Assembly: GCF_030247195.1 (NCBI RefSeq)
Contig: NC_080672.1
Coordinates: 1,612,001 to 1,676,000 of the forward strand
Reading direction: 5' to 3'
Origin: Topomyia yanbarensis
Lineage: Eukaryota; Arthropoda; Insecta; Diptera; Culicidae
Length of the DNA: 64,000 nucleotides
How positions within the stretch are numbered: position 1 is the first letter of the stretch; each line of letters begins with the position of its first letter. Of the stretch, positions 12,313-22,644 are shown one piece after another. The position numbers were made by a program, and so were the translations under genes. The notes under the pieces were generated by a model. It ran no database searches, had not been told where the DNA came from, and saw nothing but the letters and a program-made list of their open reading frames with translations.

Positions 12313-12697
12313 TGTTGGAGCAACCCTAGTTCATAAGATTTAAATATCCCATATGTGTACTAAATTTGGAGATAATGTATCGATCTCGCTTCCTCTTTTG
12401 GATCGTTATCATTCGATCTACTTACTTATCACTAGCACTCGGCTAGCGAGAGAAATAGATCCGATCGAGGATCGGAAAGGCCTTTATTAATTTCCTTTTG
12501 TACTGAATTCCCATATAAATTGTTATATGCAAACCAGATAACCAGTTGAAATAAATCTCTCGAGTACTGCACACTATATTTTTCAATAGTGCCAAAATCG
12601 ATTAAGTGAATAAAAATTAGTTTAACACAAACGTGTCGTGTCCGTCTTCACATAGTCGATCACATTCCGGACGGTCTCAGTATCCGCCGCGAGAACA
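12313..12697 (+). repeat. 3' LTR of BEL/Pao element
   Basis: 385 bp, differing from the 5' LTR at about two positions by eye. Starts TGTTGG and ends AACA; followed by the CAGGC target duplication. Confidence 0.93.
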
Positions 12698-12702
12698 CAG
12701 GC

Positions 12703-13519
12703 TAACGGCAGACAAAAAATAGTTTTGTCTTTTCAAACCTCCCTAATTACATCGCTCACATGGTTGGACATTAAAAAATATTTCAGATTAGCAGAAGATC
12801 TTGTTACACAAATTAGAAATTGATAGAGAAACAGCAAAAAAGATGTGAGTAGTGACAGTTGCCACGAACACGAAGGAAGAAAGAGACAGATAGAGAGAGT
12901 GAGAGAGAATGTGGGAGAGTGAGTGGGGATAGAGAGGAAAGAGGCGTGCGAGAAATGGCAAATGATGGTTAGAGCCATATCTAGGTATACTAGGCGATAT
13001 ATTTATTTCTTTACACCTTTATTATAAATAACGCAACTAGTAATGTTTGCACCATGACCAATATAACCAAAATCTTGCAAAATAAGCCCAATTTTCGCTA
13101 GAATTCAAAAATACAGTTACTCTTGGTGATGCTTCGAGTATATGAGTATATGAGAGATCTTTTATCTCACTAATAGGTGGATTACTTGATGATCTGTGTA
13201 TTAGTATTCACAATGAAGTTGAATCACACATTATTTTGTCTTTGAAGATAACTTACATATTAATTTTTGATAAATAGTTTATTTATTATTGAGGTAATGC
13301 CCGAAATATTTTCAGAATTGAATTCCTTGAATCACGGAGATGTGTTTTCATACCCCGATATACAAAATCGGTTTAGTTTAGCCCCTAAAACACATGTAAA
13401 GAAATACTCTGTATGAAACGGTCTCTTTCTTAGTTGGTGGAAAAAAAAGTAAAATTGGTAAGCAAGGAATAAAAAAAAAGTTTATTATCTCCGCCGCTCG
13501 TTAACGGATTTCGATAATC
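12703..13519. other. Unassigned, with GA-rich tract
   Basis: A GA-rich low-complexity tract spans about 12875-12935 (GAGAGAGAGTGAGAGAGAAT-type). The rest is AT-rich with no recognised gene. Confidence 0.5.
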
Positions 13520-13925
13520 TAAAGACCTTTCTTGTTAGAAAGGTATTTTCATAGGCTTTCTACTTCTGTCTAACTTGTGTGACGAGATAGCATTGTTCGG
13601 AAGTTATTCGCTTAAAACACGTTTTGTTTTGACAAAATCACCCATATCTCAGAAAGTAAATAACATATCAAAAAACAAAAATAATAGTGTCAAATGGTCA
13701 CGTTTGGCCTTTCATTTGCAACTGGTTTCATTATTATCGGTTCAGCCAGTGCTGATACAATTACATGACATTTTGTACATACATACATACATACACACAC
13801 ATACAGACATTGTCCCAATTTGTCGAGCTGAGTCGATTGGTATACGAGACTCGGTCCTCCGGGCCTCGGAAAAAGTTTTCAAGGTTTGAGCGAGTACTAT
13901 ACTTTTCTTTTGTAAGAAATGTTCT
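13520..13925 (+). repeat. Degenerate copy of the microsatellite-tailed dispersed repeat
   Basis: It contains a CATA/CACA microsatellite (about 13779-13806) followed by AATTTGTCGAGCTGAGTCGA and CCTCCGGGCCTCGGAAAAAG. This is the same arrangement that closes each unit of the tandem repeat at 30971-33356. A CTTTCTTGTTAGAAAGG hairpin opens it near 13528. Confidence 0.6.
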
Positions 13926-14049
13926 TAAAAGACGTCACGAAATTATGTTTTCGCATAGAAATGTAACGCATCACAATTATTTTTTTAAATTTTTGATTAT
14001 AGAGGTTTTAACCTGATAGTCATTCGCCTCTGTATCGAAATTAGTGAAC

Positions 14050-14895
14050 AATTGGGTCATTAAATGAGAAAAGTCTTTTTTTGTTACTTACATCGATAAA
14101 GCTGATTTTCGTGATTGTAACAATGCTTTTTTCCAACTCAGGAAACGTGAAAATAATATTAAAATTTAAAATAAAGAAATATGTTGACAGTCTGGATTTA
14201 TTTTTATTGGACATAAACACCAAAGAGAATAGGAAAAGAGACGAATAGTGTGAAGCCAAAAATACCTTATTGATCAGACCAATCGTGCAATGTAAATAAA
14301 CATTACTCATGCCTGAGTTGGAGGAGATAAGTATTGTAAATCTATCAAAAAAAAATTTGAATTTTCGTCAGAATTTAGTGCAATCGTGATTGTAAGGTGC
14401 ATTCTAGAGTCTATGTATGAGTAAAAACAAGTTTTAGAATTATTTCATCTCTTTGTTTCGAAATGCACATCGTTAGATAAACAAATTCAACGATCGACAA
14501 AAGGTTTGTTTTCAAAATATAATAGGAGTCATTTAAAGTGCTGCCTTTGGAAACGGTTGCCAAATTCTAGTGTTGAAATCATCGTAAAGGGAGTGTTGCC
14601 GTTTTGACTGATTTTCACTCTGCGTCTCTTTCACTATTCTCTTTGATAAACACCATACATTGCATATAGTTTTTTTTTTCATTTTGGATGTTGCCCTGAT
14701 AGGCCAGATGTAAACAACCGCAATTTTCCTATGTATGGTTGCCAAGCTTACATAAGATTTATTTTAAAAAACAAAAAAATTGTTTTTACGCATTACAACG
14801 AATTTTTTTTTTTTGAAATAATGTTATATTATGTATATTGGACCTAAAATTGATCGAATGGAACGGAAAACTATATATAGCTTAATGACCCAATT
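14050..14895 (-). mobile_element. MITE-like repeat with AATTGGGTC termini, copy 2
   Basis: This is the inverted partner of 2291-2799: AATTGGGTCATTAA opens it at 14050 and the complement closes it at 14895. It carries about 340 bp of additional internal sequence. The edges match those of the first copy. No target duplication was identified. Confidence 0.65.
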
Positions 14896-16664
14896 AGGCC
14901 CTGCGTACAACATGTAAACTAACACAAAACACAACATGAAACGAACAAAAAATGTAAAAAATTACTTTTTCAAATGTGAGATACCTAAATTGAAAGCATT
15001 CTATTCTGTGTGAAACCGGTTACACTGAATGCGAGTGTTTGGAATTCAACGCGGATGCGGTGCACACACGCAATAATTATTTGAATTTAAAATTTCACAC
15101 CACTGACAGATTGGTAAAATCGTCTAACTGTGTGCATAAATAGTGGATTGAATTTTTCATCTGATAGTTGATCCGTTCATCGTTATTAGCTCACAGAACG
15201 CACGGGATTAATTTTTTCTTCTTATCGATCTTTATTCTGGCATCTGATTGCATTACACTTCTTTCCAATTACACAATCGCTAGACTTATAAATAGTTGCG
15301 TATCACATTCTTCCACCGAGTATCCCCGAAGACTGCCGGTTCAAGGAAGGTAATTAAGATAAAACCCGGTCCAACAGTCTTGTAGTCCACATATGGTCTC
15401 AACTCACCAGATTCCAGATGGTATTCCATCTCGTAACTAACTCATACGCACATAGGGGTAGCGTAGCACTCAAAGTCGACACGAAATTGAATAGTAGCAA
15501 CGGGAAACGGAACGCAAATGCATCATCCAGTGAATTACTTCCCCTTCATTTTCAGTTACCATCTACGGAACGACTAACAGGTGTGCATTTTTTATCCCAG
15601 TCTGAATGTCTGTGAATACGAACAGGTGCGGTGTTGCAGACGAGTGTATCACCGATTGCGGATAGCAGAAGGGTTTATAGTAATCATATCAAACTAAGTA
15701 GGCACGTTTATAATTTCGAAACAATACTGTTTTTTTTTCTTGATTATCATTCACATTTCGGAGCAATCCAACCATTTTTATTGCATAGTTGAACCAACAA
15801 TGTTAATTTCGGGTTTCTTTAACTGAATCGTGCAAAGCTGTAAGAGATGTACACTTAGTTAAGCTAGTATCAGCAGTTATGGCTATGTTAACGTCTGGGT
15901 CATACTTTGTTTGATGTTGAACAAGGGCCGAACATTTTATATCTTATTGAATTTCTACAGTTGTAACAAAATTATGTAAAGCAGCTCGACTTCGAAATCG
16001 GAAATTTTGATGTTGTGTTTAATAAATTGGAAACTGTTTAATAGTTTCCTCAATCCAGTGGTGCGGAATTCCCAATTCAAATACCTGTTTTACCGCCAAT
16101 TTAACTTCACTGCGACAAGCACTTAACTTCATAGCCTCCTTCAATTATTTACTTTAGGACTGATAGAAGTTTCACGTATTATCGACTGCCTTCAGTGCAT
16201 TAGAAATATAACTGCTTTGTCATATGTCGGTAATTTGAAGGCATCTTTTACATGAGTGAACTGTTTAGTGCATTTTTACTCGATTATCCAACTCAGAGCC
16301 AGCATGGAAAGAAATTTCATTTCGCAAATTTTCGCTGGATTGGAACCGAAAATATTTGAAAGACTGTGCTGCACCAAACAAATAACTGAGGAAGCAAAAT
16401 GAATTCGAAAAAAATTTAATGAAAATTACATTGCATTTGATATTAAAAACAATTTATTTTTGAATTTACATTATGTACTACAAGTAATATTAATTGTTAC
16501 ACCTAATATACGAAAGTTGAATTAACAAAAACATATATAACATATACGAAAAACGAGAATCAAAAAGGGCCGGCCCTTCTGGACGTTTTTCTCATTCGTG
16601 TTGCTCCACCAAAGTTAAAACTACACTACAATTAACACTAACTAGTAAGTTCTTGGTGACAACC
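14896..16664. other. Unassigned 1.8-kb stretch
   Basis: Short frames occur (for example near 15170-15350 on the plus strand) but they lack an ATG start, splice partners or family resemblance. CATAAATAG near 15136 is TATA-like but is not followed by a supportable gene. No repeats were recognised. Confidence 0.4.
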
Positions 16665-16672
16665 GTGTTCAT

Positions 16673-17446
16673 TAGACTGGTTCAATTTTTGACTTTTAGC
16701 TCCACCAGGCTTTTCTGTTTCCTTTATGGTCCTTAGTAATTGTGCAAATTTTTGTACCGATTGGTTGTGTCTACGGACCCTCCAAAAATTTCAAAGTTTA
16801 TATGGAAGTTTGTATGGAAAATCGGTTAACATTGAAAATAAATTCTTTAAAAATCACCTCATCATTCAATTAATCAGAACACTATATATTTCTAAAGGTA
16901 AGCTTCTACTGAACACATTCGTGGAACATTAAAAGTTTATGAAAATTCGCTGAGAAAAGTTATTAACTAAAGATGCAGCATGACTTCAAAACAAGTGGAT
17001 TTTATTATTAACCATAGCAAGCCTGTTTGAATAGCTACATCGTTATACCAGTGTAAACAAGACTTGCCACCCACCGCTCTCGTATGGCAGATACAGCTAT
17101 TCAAACAGGGTTGCTATGATTAATAATAAAATCCACTTGTTTTGAAGTCATGCTGCATCTTTAGTTAATAACTTTTCTCAGCGAATTTTCATAAACTTTT
17201 AATGTTCACGAATGTGTTCAGTAGAAGCTTACCTTTAGAAATATATAGTGTTCTGATTAATTGATTGATAAGGTGATTTTTTAAGAATTTATTATCGATG
17301 TTAACCGATTTTCCATATAAACTTTGAAATTTTTGGAGGGTCCGTAGACACAACCGATCGGTACCAAAATTTGCACAATTACTAAGGACCATAAAAGGAA
17401 TCAGTAGAGCCTGGTGGAGCAAAAAGTCAAAAATTGAACCAGTCTA
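16673..17446. mobile_element. Foldback MITE with 8-bp TSD (hAT-type), 774 bp
   Basis: Two arms of about 350 bp are inverted copies of each other around a short centre near 17040-17105, with terminal repeats starting TAGACTGGTTCAA. It is flanked by a perfect 8-bp direct duplication GTGTTCAT at 16665-16672 and 17447-17454, which fits the nTnnnnAn preference of hAT elements. It has no transposase. The element ends about 130 bp downstream of the stop codon of gene A. Confidence 0.88.
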
Positions 17447-17581
17447 GTGTTCATCCTAACTAACTCAGAGTAGTTATTGATGGCCGTTCAACAACAGCAA
17501 AAAGTTGTTCTGGACATTTTCTTCCACGTTTTCATCGTTTGACCGATCAGACAGTATTCAAAAATCACTCAACTAACGTAA

Positions 17582-18035
17582 TCACCACTTGTTATTCTTC
17601 TTGGTCGCGAGATCTATAATGGCATCCACCTCCTCCGAGGTCAGTTCATTTATGCCACCATTTTTGAGAAATTGAAGTAGCGGTGCTTCTCCATTCGGGA
17701 GCAGTGACTTCAGGTACGGACTTTTTAATTTTCCACCGCCGAATTTCTTACCCGACATAAGTTCCCATAGTTTTAAAACAATCGTGAACATGTGCATGAA
17801 ACCCATAATCGACATCCCCATGATAATTTTCGTTGGAATGAGGAAAAAGTGCACGAGGATTGCTGGTGTCACCAGCGCTAGCATGATGACCAACACTTTG
17901 AGCGAATGATCGATTGACGCGGTGAACTGGGTGACACGTTTATCCGGTACCAACACTTTTTTAATTTCCGGCTTGGGTACGTATTTCACGATTGGCTCCG
18001 GTATTATTTCAGAATTTGTCAGTGGATTTTTGTAC
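17582..18035 (-). CDS. Gene A exon 2: hydrophobic hairpin and C-terminal helix
   Basis: This is the second and last exon of a 244-residue predicted protein; it starts after an AG acceptor (CTAATCAG|GTAC) and ends with TGA at 17582-17584. It encodes residues 94-244. Residues 139-185 are strongly hydrophobic, enough for two membrane passes or a buried hairpin, and include FFLIPTK. A basic stretch (KKFGGGKLK) follows, then a polar C-terminal segment with ELTSEEVDAIIDLATKK that should form an amphipathic helix. Gene B has the same order, including F-x-L-I-P-x-K and a closing helix. I do not recognise the family. Membrane insertion is inferred from composition only. Confidence 0.75.
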
Positions 18036-18102
18036 CTGATTAGAGATGAAAAGGAAACGTACAAATTAGTAGATATTTCTCACTCATTTTAACTAAACTC
18101 AC
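18036..18102 (-). other. Gene A intron, 67 bp, phase 2
   Basis: On the minus strand the intron starts GTGAGT and ends with AG after a pyrimidine-rich stretch (CTTTTCATCTCTAATCAG). Splicing joins GATCA to GTAC, giving D-Q-Y-K, and keeps the frame. Gene B has an intron of the same phase at the equivalent place. Confidence 0.8.
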
Positions 18103-18383
18103 TGATCCTTATAATACGATGAAAGGATATCGGGCTTAATGACATCGTATGCGTCCGGTTCGCCCTCCACGAAGCTGTGACTGAAATCATCATTTCCGAA
18201 ATCATCTTTTCCGAAATCACCATTTTTGAAATCATCGTAAGGATCAATTTCGGAGGAAACATAGTCCTGATCGATCCCTTCCCGTCTCTCGCCTATCACT
18301 ACAACTGCACTCAAAAGAACCAACAGCGAAACCGTGTGTAACCAGACACGTGTCTCGCTGACTGAGAAGCCGCTACTCATCAT
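18103..18383 (-). CDS. Gene A exon 1: signal peptide and acidic N-terminus
   Basis: This is the first coding exon. The ATG at 18383 is followed directly by another at 18380; the GTG just upstream is not a likely start. Residues 15-31 (WLHTVSLLVLLSAVVVI) form a signal-peptide core, so the product should enter the secretory pathway. Residues 38-82 are very acidic, with a small repeat of G-[KN]-DDF (GDFGKDDFGNDDF). Exon 2 supplies the hydrophobic part. A TCAGTC initiator-like site lies 26-31 bp upstream of the ATG. Together with gene B it forms a same-strand paralogous pair. No known family was recognised, so function is not assigned. Confidence 0.72.
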
Positions 18384-18408
18384 CACTGTCGGTTAGAATC
18401 TACGGAAC

Positions 18409-18414
18409 GACTGA
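18409..18414 (-). promoter_or_regulatory. Candidate initiator of gene A
   Basis: TCAGTC on the minus strand fits the arthropod initiator TCAGTY. A clear TATA box is not seen about 30 bp upstream. Confidence 0.4.
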
Positions 18415-19439
18415 ACCGCACTTATCTTTTGCAATGCTTTGCAACCCACCACCATGATGTGTATGATCATTTCCGATCGGTTTGCAGCTGAAAACACATC
18501 GGGAAAGTGCAATTAAAGAGATACCGGAGATAATTGGGGATGAATCGTTTCGGCAAGAAAACCCGAAGAGTGGCGGAAAATGCTGGAAAGATATTATGCT
18601 CATCAAGCACTTTACACCAGACAGGAAATGTATGAAGTAGAGTTGAAAAAACAAAAACCCCAAAAAACATATGCGAATCAATCACGCTTATATCGATCAG
18701 TTTGCGGTTGAATGCATCTTTTACCCGCGGAAAAGTGATTCTTAAGTCACTGGGGCAAATGCGATTCTGACTCGTGGGCTTTAATTGAGCATAGTTTATA
18801 TCCGTTCCTAACCTTACTCAACTCAACGAACGAATGGTGAAATCTACCAGGCAAACAGACGATGGTTGCAACCCTGAAAATGCGCTACCCGCCTCAAAAC
18901 AAACCGAGGTGATAGTAACCTAAAAATTTCCAAACGATGATCAAAATAACGGATTTCTTTTGCCGCATTTTTGCTTCTAGGCCAACATTCGTAATTAAAC
19001 TTTTTTTTTTTTTGAAATGTAAATAAATTCTGCTTAATGAGCGGAGGCTAGAGAATTAAACTAATTTCTGTCGAGGAAAGTCGTACAAAGTTATAATCAT
19101 ATATTCGACCCACCCTCAGGCGAGGAAAACACATTCGGACTAGTGTAATTATGTTTTTTCGAACATCATATTGCAAGATACAGTTCCCAAAGTAAATGGG
19201 GCGTTGAGCTCCAGTAAAAGTATCTTTTCTTGAATTTGAATGGATGAAAACTAGTCGATTGAAAATGTAGTGAAATTATTCGTAAAAAATTGGTTCAAAA
19301 CAGGCCCGTGCGCAGAATATTCTCAAAGGGGGGGGGGGGGGGGTTGTTCGAATTTTTAACGTTTATTTTAAAAGAAACGTACAGAAACCCTCAAACTTTG
19401 AAAAAAATTTCAGACCTAGTCTTGCGAACCAAACAACTC
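18415..19439. other. Unassigned, with a 16-G run
   Basis: No gene is supported. A run of 16 G lies at 19328-19343, just after GGCCCGTGCGCAGAA. That pairing resembles the end of some hAT-type MITEs, but no partner end was found nearby. Confidence 0.4.
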
Positions 19440-20391
19440 AGCTCAGTATTTTTTATTATTAAGGTTTATTTGACACAGCTCAATGCATTAGCACAACTGA
19501 GCCGTGGATCCAGTTTTTACAATAAAATAAAAAAAAAAGAATTAAGAATGTCTATCTGCCAGATCTTGTTTACGCAGTTTGCTGCTGCGTGTTGAGATCC
19601 TTTTCCTTGGCGGTGAAGCCGCGTGGAGGCCATTCAGTCTTCCTTCTCTCGCGTGATCGTTTCCGTCCATGTCATCATCGGTCGCTGTTGTATATCCGTC
19701 TTCATCGGTATTTGCTTCTTTATTGGCGATGCTAGTTGTTGGTATGGGAGCGATTGTCGTGGTCGTTGTAACTGCATTATTGGTCAATTGGATCGTTGTT
19801 TTTGGTTTATCTGAAGGTGTCGGTGGCTGCTTGTTAGAGTTGGCTGTAGTAGATGAGTTTTGACTAGTTGCTTCGGCACATGTTTTTTCGTAGTGGGCTG
19901 TATAGTTACAAAATTGGCATCTTAATTAGGGTCTGCCCGGGATATGTGATTAGCGTTGTTTGCTTATAGGTCACGCAATCCTTCGGTGATTTGCATTCGA
20001 TAGGCATGTAAGAAGGTATTGGTTTAGTCACTCGCATCCTACGCACAATACGAACGCCGTTGGGAAATGCCGGTGAAAAAATTTCTCCGGGTGTCATTCG
20101 TAATAGATTCTACTTCTCCACATTGCGACATGATTCGTTTGATGTAATCTTCCCTAGTGCGCGGGGCCAAATCATGGATACGCACGTCCACCATGTCGTT
20201 TTCCATATGCACGGGGATCTTGACTCTGGTGTTATTAAATTCGACCTCGTGTTGCATGTTGTTCTTTGCAATGAAATTCTCTGCCTGTGCTAAACTTCTA
20301 AAGTGATCAAAACACAGTTTTTAACGTGGTGCAGCTGAATGTACGTAACTTTAGCGACAATTAGCTCCATTTCAACCTAAACTAACTGTTC
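19440..20391 (-). pseudogene. Non-LTR retrotransposon ORF1 (gag-like), C-terminal part and 3' tail
   Basis: Minus-strand frames, broken by a few shifts, encode a gag-like protein: VDVRIHDLAPRTREDYIK and GEVESI resemble an RRM-like fold. A CCHC knuckle CQFCNYTAHYEKTC lies near 19882-19925, followed by a Thr/Ser-rich tail ending in ISTRSSKLRKQDLADRHS with its stop at 19542. Directly after comes TGTCAAATAAACCTTAATAAT, a LINE-like 3' tail with AATAAA, and no reverse transcriptase. ORF1 proteins bind element RNA. The N-terminal part of the same frame is found at 25446-25690, beyond a 5-kb insertion. Confidence 0.7.
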
Positions 20392-20635
20392 CACTTCCTC
20401 AGGGTGACCATACGTCCTGGTTTCCCAGGACATGTCCTGGTTTTTCACTGACTGTCCTGGTGTCCTGGGAAGTCGAGGCAAAAGCTTGATTTGTCCTGGT
20501 TTTTCTCCTGTAAGCCTAATAACAGGTGTTCAATAAAAATGAGTTTTTTCAGTCATGTTGTTGAAAAATAAAAAAGAAATTCTTCAACGAATTCAGAATT
20601 TTTTATTAAAAACAATGTTTATTCTTCAAAATAAC

Positions 20636-21115
20636 GTCAATGAATATTGGAGAAGGGGCCCTGGTCAGCCGTACGACGCAACTTAGTCGCGATGCTCTCA
20701 CAAGAGCACTTGACGGCACAGACGTCCTTCTTCCGAATATAATTCAGATCCTGGTGGTAAACCTGCTTCGTATCCTTGACTCGCCAATTGTTGTTATACA
20801 TTAAAGCACTCAGGGAGCCGTAAAAACCCCAATGGGACGGCACTGGGGCAAGTTAGTCGGGTTTCTTTCTTTCGGCAGGTACGGTATCTTTTTTTGCTTA
20901 GCGTCTTCTTGGCGTAATGGGAAGACGTCTTGTCTGGCCAGAAGACGCACTTCCCAATCGAATGATGCTCCTTCAAGAACGGCAGAAGAATTTTCTCAAG
21001 ACACTCCTCCTGGTACACTTGTTGATTGATGGCCAGACCGCTCGGCTTGAACCACGGTTTTGAAATCCCTCTGTCCGATATGGCGATGTACAGCATAACA
21101 TTTCTTTTAAATTTA
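20636..21115 (-). pseudogene. Mariner transposase fragment (ITmD37E-like)
   Basis: Two overlapping frames give the C-terminal half of a Tc1/mariner transposase: ISDRGISKPWF, ECLEKILLPFLKEHH, then CVFWPDKTSSHYA with the second catalytic aspartate. A shifted frame continues with the segment ending RRTADQGPFSNIH. The position where ITmD37E enzymes carry the catalytic glutamate (PIE-N-[FY]-W in the family) here reads G. The N-terminal DNA-binding half and the first aspartate are absent. The piece is inactive and sits inside the hAT-like element. Confidence 0.75.
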
Positions 21116-21261
21116 TGCTTAAACTTATATTTTACTTAGGGGTGTGTGACCGATTTGTCGCTGTAATAGTAGCTGTCATTTCCTGGAATGTGGGTGTTCG
21201 AGAGCAGCACGAACGACGTCTCGCAGTAGTTGTTCGTCATCGACCGGCAATGCGATTCTGC

Positions 21262-21381
21262 GAAGTGGCGATTCTGCTTCTTCTAGAGTTCTCTTGCAAG
21301 TGGCAGTTTTTCGTTTTACTAGAAGTGGCGATTCTGCTTCTGCTAGAGTTCTCTTGCAAGTGGCAGTTTTTCGTTTTACTA
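21262..21381. repeat. 60-bp tandem duplication
   Basis: Two adjacent 60-bp units, starting GAAGTGGCGATTCTGCTTCT at 21262 and 21322, differ by one or two bases. A third GAAGT begins at 21382 and then diverges. Confidence 0.9.
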
Positions 21382-21759
21382 GAAGTCCCTTTCATAAAAA
21401 GGAAAATGGCAAAACAACAATAACTGTCGTGGAAAAAGCCTCATTGAGTGCTCTCTCGAGCTGGTAATTATGGAACCCCTTTAGGATCAATACCAGTTCC
21501 TAATCAGTCTACTTTTTCATCTCAATCGGATCGGAAGCTATAATCGCGCTGCTTGTTAACAGTGCAGTGAATCAAACGAACGTTTCTACATACAGTCTTC
21601 TGTCTATATGTACCGCGCCAGCAAAGCAATCGAAAAAATAACAGTTGTCCCAAGCCAGTGTGGAAAATAATGCACCGTTACTTTCATTGATCGTATCGTA
21701 TCGATCGTTTATTTAAAGATGATTCAAACTCAGCAGCAAAATTTGAACAATCTTCGATA

Positions 21760-22165
21760 CAATAGAGTAGTCGTTTGTCCAATCCGCCCATGTGTTCGCG
21801 AAGTGGAACAATTTATAAAGGCATACTCGTAATGCGGTACTGATAGCATTAAAAACTTTGGCCATGGCTATGGGAAACAACATGCAACACGTCGTTGCGC
21901 ATGACAATGTTAGAATCAAGATACCCGTTTAGATTGACGATGATTAGACTGGTGTGCGTCTGCACGATTTATCCCCGCGTACAACCAATAAATTCACTAT
22001 TGATGTCGTAGTACGTAACGGTGAAAGTTTGAAACCTGGAGAAACTTTTTTCCAGGTATATCACTCAATGATGTTCGTATCGTGAGAATGCGAGTTACGT
22101 AACCTATTCCTTCATACCTGAACATTCAATACGAAATAGAAGGTGTAAGCAAATCTCAAATCACG
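21760..22165 (+). pseudogene. Decayed LINE ORF1 copy, plus strand
   Basis: The translation keeps pieces such as REVEQFIKAY, then a match to the ATGCAACACG...GTTAGAATCAAGAT segment of the ORF1 at 19.5-20.4 kb and RLHDLSPRT, with stops between them. It is the same family in the opposite orientation and is not functional. Confidence 0.6.
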
Positions 22166-22189
22166 CTGTGCACATATAAAGGACAGATC

Positions 22190-22540
22190 CCTACACACAA
22201 TTTTTTTGTATTTTGTTTCAGCAAAATATTTTGCTAAAACTTTTCAGCAAAACTGGATTTGTTAATAGTTCAGCTTTGCAATTTTTGTTTTCCTGATTTT
22301 AGTAAAGCCCATTATTTTGACGAAAATCAGCAAATCTATAGAATTTGATTGCTGAACAATCAGTGAAAGAATGGCAATTTTTCTGAGTTCCAGCAAATCA
22401 AACTGACAGTTCAGCAAATTTTGACAGTTTTGAATTGCTATAATTTCAGCGAAATATTTTTTTTGAAGTATTTCTGATATTTCAGCAAGGCAAAATTCAG
22501 CAAAATTTTGCTGATATTCGGCAATCAAAATTTAGTGAAT
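22190..22540. repeat. AT-rich MITE-like inverted repeat with CAGCAAA words
   Basis: The ends are loosely inverted (CACACAATTTTTTTG... against CACTAAATTTTGATTG... on the complement). TTCAGCAAAATTTTGCTG-type palindromes recur throughout. No target duplication is certain. Confidence 0.45.
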
Positions 22541-22644
22541 GAAACAACATCAATTGCGAGCAAACCCAACAACATTAACTAAATCACCAACAACCGGAGT
22601 TGCAACTCAGCCACCAACGAATGCTGGAACAACAGAATCTACAC

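Larger units (their letters stand above)
5448..12697 (+). mobile_element. Complete BEL/Pao LTR retrotransposon
   Basis: A 7,250-bp element has two 385-bp LTRs (5448-5832 and 12313-12697) and a 5-bp target duplication CAGGC at 5443-5447 and 12698-12702. The inside holds gag-pol in the BEL/Pao order: DUF1759 gag, zinc knuckles, aspartic protease, reverse transcriptase, RNase H, integrase and a DUF5641-like tail. No env-like frame follows pol. The LTRs differ at only about two positions, which points to recent insertion, yet pol carries two breaks (near 9860 and near 10625). Confidence 0.95.

Noticed and set aside
15168..15620. Possible small secreted-protein exons on the plus strand
   Set aside because: A hydrophobic stretch and splice-like sites exist, but there is no ATG at the frame start, no joined frame and no resemblance to genes A or B.
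15561..18412. 15-bp string ATCTACGGAACGACT shared near 15561 and upstream of gene A
   Set aside because: A match of this length is expected by chance a few times in 64 kb and the flanks are unrelated.
18400..18685. Minus-strand frames upstream of gene A
   Set aside because: They overlap the likely promoter and leader of gene A, have no domain, and no splice chain connects them.
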